A stretch of DNA of 64,000 nucleotides from Agroathelia rolfsii (lineage: Eukaryota > Basidiomycota > Agaricomycetes > Amylocorticiales > Amylocorticiaceae), in contig JABRWF010000007.1 in the NCBI GenBank assembly GCA_018343915.1, forward strand, positions 1,178,001 to 1,242,000, written 5' to 3'. Position 1 is the stretch's first letter, and every line of letters starts with the position of its first letter. Below are positions 1 through 12,634 of this stretch, one piece after another. The translations under genes were made by a program, and so were the position numbers. Under the pieces are notes generated by a model. It saw only the letters and a list, made by a program, of their open reading frames with translations. It did not search any database and was not told the origin of the DNA.

Positions 1-1354
1 TCTTCCGTCCCTTCAGGCGTGTCATTACAGGCGCACCCCAGCCGGTGGCCTACGTCGGCCTCATGTGGACGTACACACCCCGGATTCACGATCCGTGGGG
101 GTCGGGCCCGACGGAGCCCATTCGCTGGTTGGCGTCGCCCCTGCCCGCCTGGCTCTCTTGGAACGATGGAACGACGCTCTCCGGCGTGCCCACGTCCGAT
201 GCGCAGAATTGCGACATCACAATTGAGGCTCATGTGAGGCGGTTTTTTTTGTTGTTGTTGAACGTGCCTTGGCCTGCCGTGTTACTCATTTTTCTTGTCT
301 CATTTGCGACCCTAGTTCGCCATCGATGGCGTCGAGCATCATCTTTCCCATTCTTTCCAGCTCAAGATTGCACCGACGTCGCTGGGCAAGGCTGCCATTT
401 CGCCTGGCTCGAGGCGGCCTTCAATTAGCAATACCGGCGATGCGCGCCGTGTAGTAAGCGACTCGACGATACCTCAATTGAGCAATATTCCAAGGTATGC
501 ACGATTGATGGATGCTTCTAGACTTGAGTGTATTTGAATGCTTACAACCCTTATTATTCCCCCCCCCCCCCCTATCTTATGGTTGCTATTACGTATCAAG
601 GTCTGTGATACCCCCATCAGTGATATCTCCACCTGTACCAGTGGCAGCGGCGACGAATGCAAAAGACGCACAAGTGTTGCAAGTGCTCACAACGGCCGCT
701 CAACGTGTGGCGCAGGAGGCCCAGTCGCAGCTGGCCTTTACGCCCCTAACGGAACATAACCCGGAGTTTGAGGCGCTCGCAAAGGCCCAACATGTCTTGA
801 CGGCCACGGCACAAGCGCTTGACGAGCGCCAGCACTTGCCATCACAGATGATGAACCCGCAGATGACGAACACCGTCTTGGCTGCCGCCGGCGAGGAAGT
901 TGTGCTCCAAGCCGCACGGCACGTTGCGGCCGATCACTCACTCGTGGCTGCGCAGAAGGCCGCCGTTGGCCTCGCTAATCCACATGAGCCGGCGGCGACG
1001 GTGACGGTGAGTGAGGTGACGACGGCGACTCAGAACGCGGTCGCGCAGGCGGTGGATATCATCGGACCCATGTCGACTGACGTCGATGTCATGCGCACGG
1101 CGACGGAGATCCTCAGCCAGCCGCCAATGGGTGCAGCCGGTTTGCTGGGTCAGCCATCGCCCCCTGCGGGCACACCGTCGGTAGGCCTGAACAATGCCAC
1201 GCGGCCTCGCTCGACAGGCTCGTTCTCGCTCACCGCTCCCGGTAGCTTGCCTGGTCCTAGTCCGTTGGCGGCACCACCCGCGTTCCCGCCAGCATCTCTG
1301 TCCGCGGGAAACCCTTATTCGATCGCCGTGCAGTCGGCTTATGACCGTTCATAA
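1..1354 (+). CDS. 3' part of an unknown gene with an Ig-like domain and Ala-rich tail
   Basis: The gene enters from the left edge, so its 5' part is missing. Three exons join in frame: up to 233, 316-494 and 601-1354. The first two encode a segment with PLPAWLSWNDG, LSGVPTSD and CDITIEAH. This resembles the WL...LSGTPT...ITV pattern of bacterial and fungal He_PIG/cadherin-like Ig folds. The last exon is rich in Ala, Gln, Thr and Pro and ends in a low-complexity Pro/Ser tail. The intron at 495-600 carries a C14 run just before its acceptor. I do not recognise the full protein. The Ig-like assignment is an inference from one short motif. A role in binding or adhesion is possible but not shown. 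Confidence 0.6.
559..572. repeat. C14 homopolymer inside an intron
   Basis: Fourteen consecutive C residues lie in the second visible intron of the partial gene, 28 bases before the AG acceptor at 599-600. It probably serves as an extreme polypyrimidine tract. The length is likely polymorphic and prone to sequencing error. Confidence 0.8.
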
Positions 1355-1877
1355 TAACCTTTTTTGTCCGTCTATAGGGCCTTTACATGCTTCTTTTTAC
1401 CTCTTTCGCCATACTTTGTTCTTTTAGGGGTCCTTCGGCAATTCATTCTTCATCTCATCTTTTCCCCTACGTTATTCGTCGACATCTGTCACCATTTCCT
1501 CCACTCACGTTTATTCTTTTACTGATGTTTTAACAACTACTGCTTGGGTAACTTTGAGCAATTTATTCCCCCCCCCCCCCCTTTTTTTTTTTTTTTTTTT
1601 TTTGAAATCCCACTCAATGTACAATTTTTCTTTTGCTTACTCCATGCATCTTTCCCTTTCATTCTATTTCTTTTCTTGTTTATAGAAATAATGGAACGAA
1701 GTAGCGTCCGTGCCTCATTTAGACAATGTGCGTAAATATATATACCATACACTCAAAAGCAACAGAAGCGAACATATCGATTCCTCAATTACCTGTACAT
1801 GTAGAAAAAATCCCCCTTCCCCCCCTCTCCTTCTTTTTACCTCATTTTTTTCGTTCCCTATTCATCATACTAAAAAC
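1355..1877. other. Convergent 3' intergenic region with C14-T22 tract
   Basis: This is the space between two genes that converge (stop at 1354 on +, stop at 1878 on -). It is pyrimidine-rich on the + strand and holds C14 (1568-1581) followed directly by T22 (1582-1603). I see no conserved coding sequence. It probably contains the 3' UTRs and terminators of both genes. Confidence 0.7.
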
Positions 1878-4800
1878 TCAAAGATCTAAGCCACACATGG
1901 CACACTGTGAGCCGCCATCAATCGGGTTCAGGAAGGTGCATGTTTTGCAGGCAATTTCGAGATCTGACATCGGCACCTCCGTCGCTGGCGCCGTGGCCAC
2001 TGTTTCGGGCGCTGGGGAGGATGACGTATGCGTCGTTGATGATGCCGCTGTCGGCCCCTGACTGTTACCATTATCGGCAGCCATCGAGCGGCCTAGTAAA
2101 GTGCCCTGGAACCCTTTCTCTTCCACGCGGGCCTTTCTCTTCTTCTTCTGCTGCTGCTGGCTAGCAAGCGCGTGTTGATCATCTTCCTCTTCATCGGTGA
2201 CTAGTAAATTGACCTCCTCCTCTGCTACCTCGCGCTGTACATGCACCTGGAGCGTCTCTCCGGCAAGCATAGCCAGCTGATTCATCATCAAGCCTGAGTC
2301 GGCGATCTCATGGCCGCCTTCGCGCTCGAGCTTGAGACAAATGGCGGGCACGTTGATCTTGTCTTGGAGCTAGAGTAAAAAGAAAGAAAGAAAGAAAGAA
2401 AATGAAAGATCAGAGAGGTCCCGGGAGAGGGGGGAGAGCACGTGAGCCAAACCATTTCATAGGGAAAGATGTCTTGTTGTTGAACTTACCCAAACTTTGA
2501 TGTCCTTCACCGTTGTTTCTTGTGTGATCAGCATCACCAACGTCTTCTCCTTCTCGCGCTGGAACATCTCCACCCGGGCTGAACGCCTTGTGCCTGCCCC
2601 ATAAGTCTTGTATCGGGGTCCCTTGAGTTTGTTGCCACCAGTGAAAGATGCAGGATCTTGATGTACTTGAAGTCTAAGTGACGCCTGAGTATAGTTGCGG
2701 TGCCTGTGAATAAAAAGTGTAGAAAAATAGCATTTGATCAGCTTTTTCTGATTTCATTTTGAATACGAATGCTTCATCATTTATTATTTGTTTACCTCTC
2801 GTTCCAGCATTCGGTACAAACGGGTATATCAGAGATGAAACAGGGCGGGGATGATTCAGAAGCATGTGGCTGTCGTGATAACCCTATGGATACGGGAATG
2901 TCGTACCTGTGCACAACAATACTGTAGTCAGAATATTGGAACTATTTCGAGTGTTGATCTGGCTTACCCCAATTGCAAGATGATCTCCCAATCATCCCAT
3001 ACAATAACCGAATAATCCGCGTCCCAGTCCAGCGATGAGTTCGGGTCTATTTGTAGATTCCTATGTGCGCAAAGGAATTGGTTATGATCAATTTGGGTAG
3101 GTCGGGGCTGATGCAAAGGTCGGTCTATCCACGTCTTCCAATCTTTCAGGAAAGATGTGGCAAGAATAGCATATCTCCCGTTTTCCTCATTTGAAGAGGC
3201 CGTATCACCGAGATAGAGATGGATAAGTCTAGCCTGTAACAATCTTTAGAATGCCGTTATGAATGTATTCCAGCGTAGTTCAACACGAACCTTTTCATCC
3301 TCAGCTTTCTTGCGTAGCTCCCGTTTTTTCTCTGGTGACATCGATAAACTAGATTCATCGCATATCTCGCAGAGATGAGAGTCCGCGGGGATAGGTTCCC
3401 ATTGAGGGAACAGCCCTTTTAGAAGCTCGAATCCTCGTTGAGATACCTTACGGAGCTGTGTAGCCTTGGCGAATAAGGCTCCATGTTCGCACAGAATATC
3501 ATAGTCCGGAGGAGGACCGTTAGGTTCTTGAATAGAGTGCATTTTGGGCTTAATCAACCTCCAGTCTGGTTTCATATCATCAGTAAACAAATCTGTCTGT
3601 TTCGAAGGATGGTATCCCTATATGCACCTCTAAGCCATTCTTTGGATATCCAGAATGCTGGTTCATCATCCTCAGGCGAACAAACCTGATCAAATTCGTT
3701 GACTAATCGAGGGTGCTGTATTTCAAAGAGGCGTGCTATGAATAGGATGGAGTTTAGCTCTGAACATGAGGAAGCGGCTGACAACTAACCTGAGAATTTG
3801 TCGGCAATACATTCCGAGCAAACATCGTTCGCATCGGTATATAGTGGGGAGGTATCACTAAAGTCTCGACTGACTTCATTCCAAGCAGACTGCACAGGGT
3901 CATGTCAATACAAATTTTTCGTGTTCGTGAATATAGATGACCTTTGATAGACATTTTATGTTACCAAGATGTCGAGGGTCCAAATGGCCATGTTGACACC
4001 TGATCTGGAATGGTGATGTATTTGTTATCTCATCATGCTGGCCTTCTTTTTTACTTGACTTTGTTTGGAGAAAGGTACATTGTTCATGGGTAAGCAATTT
4101 CTTAAATGCCTCAACTTTGCTCTCCAGGGCATTTTTCGAAAGCCATTTCTCTAATAGAATTCGATGAACAGCGACCGGTACCTAAATGATAGGTATTATT
4201 ATATCAACAGGAAAGGGTCCTGTTACTAACGAAAAACGCACCTCTTCCAATGAACCCTCAATATCGTAATTGTTCCAGGTACGATATATTTTTTTTACAT
4301 CATCGCTCAGGTTCTGAGCGTAATCACAGGCTAATCGTATTCTATGAGAACTGGTTGATTAGGCACGTACAATAGAGCTTTCTGAAGAAACTTACACATC
4401 TTCATAACGAGCGCAGATGTCCCCATGCGCTGAATTCATTTCCAAAATATCATGTCGAACCGTCGCAGGAATGTCTCCAGAATCAGATTTTTGTGTTGGT
4501 CGTGGATTACATCGAGCATAGATGAGCATGTATGCGTCTTTAGAAGAGTGCCTGTCTGGATCGTGAGCAAAATAGTGTGATGTAGTTTGGATGTTATTAT
4601 AACAAACTTTGATTCATGTGCATTCAGTAACGATCCCCTATGAAGATGCCCTTCCTTGAGCGCAATTCTCTGAAGAAAAATTGAAAGCACATTACGTTTG
4701 TAGCTCAACAATATTATCGTCGTCGGCCCTCTTTCTCTTCCTGATATTGCCATTTTTTGTTACTTTGGCATTTGGTCTAGATGGTGTATTTGATCAATGA

Positions 4801-6693
4801 GAGGATTGGGGATATCTCCCAAATATAACTTACGCATCGTCTTGCTTTGGTACTAGAGAATCGTCCAGTTTGGTAACTATGTCATCATTGCACTGATACC
4901 AAGTTTTGTCACTTGAATTATATACATTCGTAAGCAAAGGCCCCCTTTCTAGTATCAAAAAAACTTACTTGACATCGTATACCTGAGCTTCGTAGTGTCC
5001 TTGATGTGCACTAGTACCTTTATGTAGCAAAACACCTCTGAGCTCATACATTTGCCCTTCCCGCGAGTCTTCTGGTAGGAAGCGTGACATATCAAGAACA
5101 GATGGAAAATGAATTATATGCTTGAGTTTCTTCTTATCTCCAGACTCGAAATCATACGCAAAGCGCAGGAGAGAGAAATGAAGTATGGGTGGTAATGAAC
5201 GCAGACCCCAATAGCGCCAGGCATCTTGCAAGCTCTCACACTGGGAGCATAGATATCTTAAAAAAAAAAGTCAGCATATCCTCCGACGATGGGTGTGAGC
5301 ATTTTTCTTACTGGTTATCGCCCTCCAATTTCTCCTTTACGAAAAGAGACTCTAATCTGCTTTCTAGAGTATCATTATTCTGCAGACAAAGAGTTGAAAT
5401 TTTGGGAACAGAAATAAAGACCATAAGAGTTATACCTGAAAACTGATCTCGATTTCCAAGAAATCGGAGAGACGTTCACTGGTGGTTCCGCAATTGCAGC
5501 AGGTCGTCCCATATACTTGTTGACCTTGGAACTATCAATTCTCAACTTGAATCTCTGCACAAGAGTCAACCATGCTCACCTGATTGGCTACAAGGTTTCG
5601 TACTGAAGGATCGGTCTGCTTTTGGAATTCGTCATCGAGATGCGAGACGAAAAGTTTGGAGAACCTGTGCGTGGAGCTAAGAAACTGGCCGTCCTGACAA
5701 AGGCATATCGTGGGTTGCATACTCTTGTGCATCTTGTTGCTCGAGGGTGTTGAGCTGGAGGCTTTCTACAAGACGTTCTGGGTTGAACACCTTTTGGTTA
5801 CCGACCTGCATGGCGGCAAAGGTCAACTGAAGTTGATATATTGGTGAGTCACGAGCATATTGAGGACTAGGGTCCTCGTGAGTTTCCATGTCGGTGGCTT
5901 CGCAATTCAAAGTTTGGCATTGATAAACACCAGCTCGAAAAGTCCGATCCCGAAACCACACCTAGACATATATATTAAAGACGTGATAATTACGGCGATG
6001 CCGCGTGACTAACCTGAAGAGAGGCGTTCGCGTAGCAAGTGGCACCCAGATTCTGGAGGATGCTGCAACATCAGATCATCGACAGCAAATGAAAAGACGG
6101 CCGGCTTACACGGAGTCCAACCGGTTCGTCTTGAACGCGGGTGTTTGTTGATGGGTCCTGCACAAAATTCAGGGCTGACAAGAAGGCATTCTCGGCTTTA
6201 TCTATACCGTCTTGAGGCCACCGCATTGTTGATAATGCAGAGTATGCTTACCATCGTCCTCCCAGAAGTCCTGGCCCAGATGGTTGAGACAAAACGGATT
6301 GCCTCTACACGACTTTTTAGTGCATTCCATCTTCTCTTCCTCCGTATCTGATATAATCGTAATTATATCCTCTGCTCCATTGCTAGCATCCTTGCCTTCC
6401 AAGCTAGATGATGTGGTAGACGTGTCCTCAGCCTCAGATGACGGGCGAGTCATCAATGGAGGACCAGTCGTAGTTGCATATTTATTAGCGCAGAATCTGG
6501 GCTTGTTTTTGCGTGATAGGCCACATGTACGTAGACGATGCTCAAGTGTGATATCTGCAGGATTAGTAACTTCAGTTTCAACCCAGCCCCATGCAGAAGT
6601 GCCGATGTCTCTATTCCCGAATAGCTTGTCTCGATTCAGCCGTTCGCCTGCCGCGAGGGCTGGTGCGGGAGCGCGTTTACGTTTGGGTGCCAT
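1878..6693 (-). CDS. USP48: USP48-like ubiquitin carboxyl-terminal hydrolase with C-terminal RanBP2-type zinc finger
   Basis: A cysteine protease that removes ubiquitin from proteins; human USP48 is nuclear. About 16 or more exons run leftward from ATG at 6693. The N-terminus has the USP48 hallmark KKSCRGNPFCLN. Then come the Cys box NLGATCYANASLQVW (exon 6014-6052 into 5961), EQQDAQEFSKLF, a CNCG metal-binding pair, YLCSQCESL, and the His box GTSAHQGHYEAQVYD with the following WYQCNDD that supplies the Asn/Asp. The catalytic triad is therefore intact. The middle (about 2880-4550) matches the DUSP-like part, including FWISKEWLR, CEHGALF and CAHRNLQIDP. A ubiquitin-like domain follows (LQDKINVPAICLKL...LAGETLQVHVQ). 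The last 25 residues (CKTCTFLNP...CAMCGLDL) form a RanBP2/NZF-type finger, a domain human USP48 lacks. The junction near 4551-4680 is the least certain. Confidence 0.93.
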
Positions 6694-7188
6694 TCTGAGA
6701 TAGTATGTTCAAATGCCTTCCAAAGTACTTGAGTGCTGTTGGAATAGTTTGCGGCTTAAAAGCAATGGTAGATGGTGGCGGGAGACTCTGTAGCCTCGAG
6801 ACTCTGGGAGTGTCGATGTGATGATAAGCTACAATGATCCAATGATCCAATGCTATGTTGCTTTAATAATGAAAAGTCCTTTCAGTCTCATGACTCGTAG
6901 ACACTGGAGCGGGCCGCTCGAGCCGTGAAAAATCAACAGAACGGATCTCAACGAGTTTTGTCCGCTATGCTCCACTTGCTACGCTGTCGCAGTTTTGAAG
7001 GAACTGCTTTAGTATCTTTAACTACCTCACGGGCTTAAAAATATGCTATTGTACAGTGCGTAATCACAGCAAATAATTTGTTCTTGTCTTTTTCGTCAAT
7101 TTGTGTGGGATGTACAGCTATAAGAAACATTATTGAGATAAGTATTGGTTTAAGCTAGAGGCAACGGTGATGACGAATGGAGAGACGC
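6694..7188. other. Promoter region of the USP48-like gene and 3' region of the carrier gene
   Basis: No coding sequence is visible. It carries two tandem ATGATCCA units followed by a third partial one (about 6834-6852), which create CCAAT boxes on the + strand about 150 bases upstream of the USP48-like start. The part nearest 7188 should be the 3' UTR of the mitochondrial carrier gene. Confidence 0.5.
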
Positions 7189-8731
7189 TTAATCGGTATC
7201 CGCATGGGAAGTGATAGGCAGGTTGTCAATATAATGTCCTACTGCATCAAATAGGGTCCACAACAAGCCATGTGTTGTAACACTGCGAAGAGCGCTTACA
7301 CCGAGGCCACGGTAGATGCGGGCCATACCGCTCAGCCAAGGTTTAGGATTGGCAGGATCAGGTCCTATGTACAGTAAATAGGTTGAGCTCCATAATTTTG
7401 CATGTATAACATAGCATGTTACCTCGAACCAGACGATGTAGCGTTTCGAGCGGTCCCCTTTTCTTCTCACCAGCTAGTGCACGTTGCTGCACTTTTGTTT
7501 TCACACTATCCACAGGTAAGTATAGGTTGGAGCCGATCATTAGCATGATACTTACACATCAAGAGGGTAAATCAAGGCCCAGGAAGTTACTCCAGCGAGA
7601 GAACCGCATACGAATGGTATCAACGATGGATGGATCGGCAGCCATGATGGTGTAGGGCCTTGCTCGCCATCCCGTCTTCGCCCAAGAAGATGGCGCATGC
7701 CATCATACTCTGAATCACAATCAGCAAACATGCCAATATTGGGGGAGTATATACCTACCTAGAAAGTAAAGTGCTGTCCCAGACGTATCGCGCACTGAGT
7801 GAAGATGGGTGAATACTAGATATAGTGGATTTGGATTTGAGAACTTACATAAATGAAGAGGGAAACCAATGTACAAGCCTCCAAAACCACGGCTTCGCAT
7901 AATCTCCTTCACGGCCTCGATTGTACCGGGTGGTTTCGTCAGTGTTACGCCTCTGCTGGCCGCAATACTATATTCTAGTTGGCGTCGAATCTTGATTTTT
8001 ATCATTAGCCATTGCCAAATTCCGAGGGTTTAAGGGTTATACTTTGACAAGCTCAAAGGCTGCACCGTGCAAGATGCCAAGGATTAGTTCTTAACATGAA
8101 TGAATTAAAGGGAAAGCACCACATACGTGAACTCCCAAATGAAATGAGTGCCCCTGAGGTTGCACCTCCAACACCCCCTACCAACGCTGCATCCACCACT
8201 CGGTCACGGGAAAGATAATTGTTGTCACGGAAATACTCCTTTGTACGAGTGTATATTGTGAAAGATGCAGCACCTTAGGGGAAATGGCAGCATAAATACT
8301 AGTATGAGTGGTTAGCAAATCAAAAAATACGCACGAACAAAAGAAATAGTCATCAGAGGAATCCACAAGCCTCGGTAGAAGCCAATGAGCCCTTCCTCTC
8401 GATAAACAATCGCAGCGAGTTTGGGGACCGAAATGGGTGTCCGCGTCGTTTGCAAACGAGACTTTAGCGAGTCCAGCTAATTCCGGGGGCCTCTCCTCGT
8501 CAGGGAGAATGTTTTACAATAGACTGGACGAGCTGGGAGAGACCATACCGGATATCCAGCGAACGTGGATATGTAGCTGGCCGCTAATGCGCAGACAACA
8601 GCTTTATTGCCTACATGACCGAAATGAGACGAGAAAATAGCCAGCACAGCGAAGCAAAACAAACGTTTGAGGATAGCATTATATACATTGGGATCGTAAG
8701 ACGCAAGCGACGATCTATAGTATGCGGTCAT
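7189..8731 (-). CDS. Mitochondrial carrier family (SLC25) protein, substrate unknown
   Basis: An inner-membrane solute exchanger. The first exon starts at ATG 8731 (an in-frame ATG three codons upstream, at 8740, is possible) and encodes a hydrophobic helix ending STFAGYP. After splicing this reads YPLDSLKSRLQ, the first PxDxxKxRxQ carrier signature, followed by YREEGLIGFYRGLWIPL. Repeat two has AFELVKIRRQLE, which lacks the usual Pro, and RGFGGLYIGF. Repeat three has YPLDVVKTKVQQRA and MARIYRGLGVSALRSV. Three repeats with the expected spacing support the family strongly. About eight exons are needed. The substrate cannot be read from the sequence. The closest general type is a fungal carrier of the basic amino acid/acylcarnitine-like branch, but that is a weak inference. 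Confidence 0.9.
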
Positions 8732-9125
8732 GTGTGAGCCCATCCGTAACTGGTTAGTAGAAGCAGAGTAATTATAATTAAGAGAGACCTCTGTCCATCC
8801 ATAGGACGCGTTCACAGGACACAAAAGGCCCAATTTTGCGCGAGTATTAAGGGTACAGGATGCAGACCGATCCTCGATTGTAAGACAGACTAGGGCCCAG
8901 AGATGATGGAGAAGGGCAAGGAGCAATAGGTGTCTGCACATTACCGGCTCCCAAGCTTCTCTCTATTGGTAGGTCATGCTTCCTACTCCTAATAAGGCAA
9001 TTGGCATCGTGACTCTATTCAACCCGACTAATAATAATAATCACAGACTACATTCTGGCCTCACAAACACCATACAAAGGCTGCTATTCAACTATACACA
9101 ATAAGGGCATTATAGGGAACACTAG
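8732..9125. other. Intergenic region, carrier promoter and RRN6 3' end
   Basis: The space lies between two genes read leftward. It contains an ATT/AAT-rich stretch around 9028-9042. I see no coding sequence or strong repeat. Confidence 0.5.
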
Positions 9126-12100
9126 CTAAAAACCTCCTAGCCGTTTCTTCGTAAGCTTCTTATTTCCCATCAGCTGTCTCCCACCATGCAGTCCCGGCAA
9201 CACTTGAGTTTGCGGAACCAGGTTTTGAGATTGGGAGGAAGACATAGTTGGCAAAGGCTGGCTGCCTGCATAAGTTTGGGACTTTGTGTCACGTGTCGTC
9301 GGGAGAACTAAAGAAGTCATAGGAGGAGGTTGTGGCTTTTCGATTCTGGGCGGGGCTGTCTTTTGCAACGCGGGTGGCAGAGCAGGTTGTGACGACGGCG
9401 CCGGTGGTAGACGTAGTCGAAGATCCTGTTGCCTACGAAAGCGTTCGATGGTAGGCCTCGTAGATTGGGATACGCCATATGGGTCCGTGTATGCGTATGA
9501 TTCGGGATCAGCTCCCAGTTCCCAGTCTTGCAGAAGATAAGAAACTCCTAACGAAGTCTGCAGGGGTCCCATATATATGGGATCATCACCATCCTGGCTA
9601 TGATCATGTTTCTTAACATGGTTATCCGATGCAACAACCCCACTCATTGGTTTCAGGAAACCAAAGCGCACAAAAGGTGGTTCATCGTTGATCATCATAG
9701 CTTCGGTGGCGAGGGACATGGTTTCGATGTCGTCACTGGAGGTGTTGCTCTGACTAGCTTTCTCAAATGTATGGGCTGAGTAAACGTGGGATGAGAGACT
9801 AAGGTCTAAAGTGAGCTGGTGCATGTCGCGTAACTCTTTCTGTCGATGTTCATCTGCATGTTCGCGTCCAAAATCCAAACCGAAAGATTCTAACCGTTGA
9901 AACGTCAATCCGCTATTTTGACCAATGATATTTGGTGAGATCCTGTTAATGGTCGGAGTGATGTCATGAGACCAGGATGAACCTCTGCTAAGGGCTTTGT
10001 TGTTGATCCGTCCATCGATTAGTGCGTGGTAGCCCTTTTCTGAATGGAGAGCAGTTTGAGCGAAGAAATCCGATCGTGAAAATTCTGGCGGTTCATCGCC
10101 AGAGCGTAAAATAAGATCATGCCTGTAATACACTTGAATAAGCCTTTCATGATAATAATGCATAGGGAAACAAAACTACGTTGTAAGCATAGTGTCAGGC
10201 GGATGATCAAATTCTTTCCATATCCGAGGTATCCTATCGAGCACGTCGTAAAATTGACGACTTTGCTCTGTATTGTCCGCTGCGGCATTGGGTCCGCTAC
10301 TAAATATTCCTAAAACAGAATAAATTTCCGGGTAATATATCTGAAAAATTGACGTACTTTGAAATGCTCCATCAAGGTGGAACTGTTCGGATTTAGTGGC
10401 TCCAGATGGTCCAGAATCTTGACGCTGAGAATTGAAGATGTCCCGAACGTGATGTAGACGATCCGACCACTCGAAGTTGGAGAATTCTTCAATGTCTGTT
10501 CCATCATAGGTTGAGACATCGGCGAACAGGTATTCTCCGCAAAAAATACTGCCTCTTGACGACATCTGCATAGCAAGGATACGATTCGACGTATCCTGGG
10601 ATGGACTCCAGAACACAAAGCCATCATGAGAATCGCTGTGTGGAAGTACCGGGCTGATGGCATTTGGAGCATCATAGGCGCGAAGTGCACCAAGGTTATC
10701 CCGCTGAACATCATATAGAGTGATCAACCCATTCTTGCGTGAAGTCAGGAAGATGGATAATTCTGATAATAATAATACCAGGTAAATCTTCGGCAATTTT
10801 GCAGGCGCATTATGACAGATCCTTACTTGAGGTATCCACAATATGAGACTGAAGTGTGCGGTCTTTCTGGCGACCGTGCTTGAAAGCTAATAATGGCCGA
10901 AGTGGGGATCGATTGTCCACCCAAATGATTTCTTTAGTCGTTACTATATTCGTCATATTATTATCGCCGTCAAGTGATCGAATCGAAGTAATTAATTCTG
11001 GTTGAGAAGTTTGGAAGAGCTTCAGGTGAGAATTACTGGTCTAATAAACCTCAGTTTAGATTAGAATATGCACGAAAAGAGAGTGACGTACACGGGTATC
11101 ATAAGCTTTAACAAAGGTGGAGGATGCTAAAAGAAAATCATCCGGATGTGGAGTCGCAGCAATACGCCAAAAACATTCATTATCAATGCCTTCGGTAACG
11201 CATGCTATAACATCTCTACGAAAATGACTATAGATTTCAAACTAAATTAAGGATTTCAACTTACAGTGCTGGGGATTTGATACCCCATCTAAAAACCTTG
11301 CCTCTATTATTGACGAAGAGTGGCGTTCTAGACAAAGAACCCACAGCAATATCAACAATAGGTCTGTCATCTGTATGTTGATGCAACAAACGATCCACTT
11401 CGGTAACCTGGATAGTGCTGTCATCATCCTTGCTATCGCTTTCTGACCCATCAATTCGCAAGGTCACTGTAGCGCCCTGAGTTCGTACGACGAGATGATA
11501 ATCTAGCAAATATCCATGAGCGAATGATTAGTCTTCCATTCCATGTCAAATGGAGCACTCACGTGGTCGATCTACAGCCGGTTTCTCGGCAGTGACAATT
11601 TGCATAATAGGAGTGTCGAATGTCTGGGTGTTTTGCCTGTCTTTTACGTGTACACTTTGAACTTGTGGACGAAAGATGACCTTGGACTTTTTCTCTCTGA
11701 CAAAGGGTGATAGATCTATCGCCAAGTGCTTGCATCAGGCAAAGTTGGCTTCTTGTGAATACATAACATACTTAGGCTGCATTGCGTTTCTCCCATGGGA
11801 AATGCCAAATAAGAAGGGCGGTGGTCATTGCCATGAATCATAACAAGTGTATTCCCAGCGTAAGGATCAAACTCTCCGAGGGTGCGTGCTTTATGAGCTT
11901 CGTCAGTGACTTCCTCTCTAGTAAGCTCTGAAGGTACATCGACATCAGGATAGAAAGTTCGAAGGAATTGTACCTAGGTACAAGCGTCAAAGAAATGGGA
12001 ATAAGTGATTATGTTAGGCAAACATACCCCCTGATCACCACGTTCATTAATAGTAACAGAGGGCTTCGGTAGAGAAAGGGGTCTTGTAGGTGGGAATATC

Positions 12101-12377
12101 ATGGAGGGCCTGGATTTTGGGAGCAAACGTAAATCTGTCAAGTCGGTCAATAAATCCATAATGAGATCCATGAGGGCATCCTACTCTGAGTCTCTGTAGA
12201 TGCTGCAAATATCCAACCCAGTCCTTGGTCTGTTTCACGTAACGTAGCGGCATCCAACGCTCCAGTATCCAGTCTCGGATAACACAGACTGTTTGACGAT
12301 GATGATTCGTGGGGTACATGTCTTTTCTTTGCAGACTTCTTAGTGCCGGGGTGCTTGCTCGATGGCCAAAACTCCAT
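9126..12377 (-). CDS. RRN6: RNA polymerase I-specific initiation factor Rrn6-like (core factor beta-propeller subunit)
   Basis: Rrn6 is a subunit of the core factor that recruits RNA polymerase I to the rDNA promoter in the nucleolus (counterpart of human TAF1C). The gene starts at ATG 12377 (MEFWPSSKHPG) and has about nine exons. The central part is a divergent WD/beta-propeller: LVVRTQGATVTLRIDG, PLFVNNRGKVFRWGI, NGLITLYDVQRDN and FVFWSPSQDTSNRIL. The long last exon (9126-10163) encodes a Ser/Pro/Gln-rich region that closes with VLPGLHGGRQLMG and the basic end KKRLGGF. That end closely matches the SQ...PG..GGR...KKRKxGF tail typical of fungal Rrn6. Assignment rests mainly on this tail plus the propeller layout. 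The start codon could alternatively be the overlapping ATG at 12382, but that frame does not continue into the next exon. Confidence 0.82.
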
Positions 12378-12634
12378 TCCATAAGTGAACCAATGAGAAG
12401 CCGTCAATAATGCCAAGGAATATTGAAGGAGAGCACGATCAAGCAATAGCTGAATGCGACGGGTAGCCGAGTGATTTGATTAGGTAGTGTAAGGTCACTT
12501 GTAAAGAATTTGTGATGAGATCACCAGGAGAAAAGTGTATCGGGACTTTCCGACTTCAACGTTCAGCTTCAGTTGCTTCCGGTGTCTGTAATTTCTTATT
12601 GCCTTTCGCAGCCACTCTTTCTTCTCTCCGCGCA
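12378..12634. promoter_or_regulatory. Shared promoter between RRN6 (-) and uL3m (+)
   Basis: Only 257 bases separate the two divergent start codons, so both promoters and 5' UTRs must lie here. Both products serve ribosome production (rDNA transcription and the mitochondrial ribosome), which makes co-regulation plausible. No specific factor site is claimed. Confidence 0.55.

Noticed and set aside
4570..4690. Additional exon of the USP48-like gene
   Set aside because: The open stretch does not connect in frame to the exons on both sides and has no USP48-like sequence.
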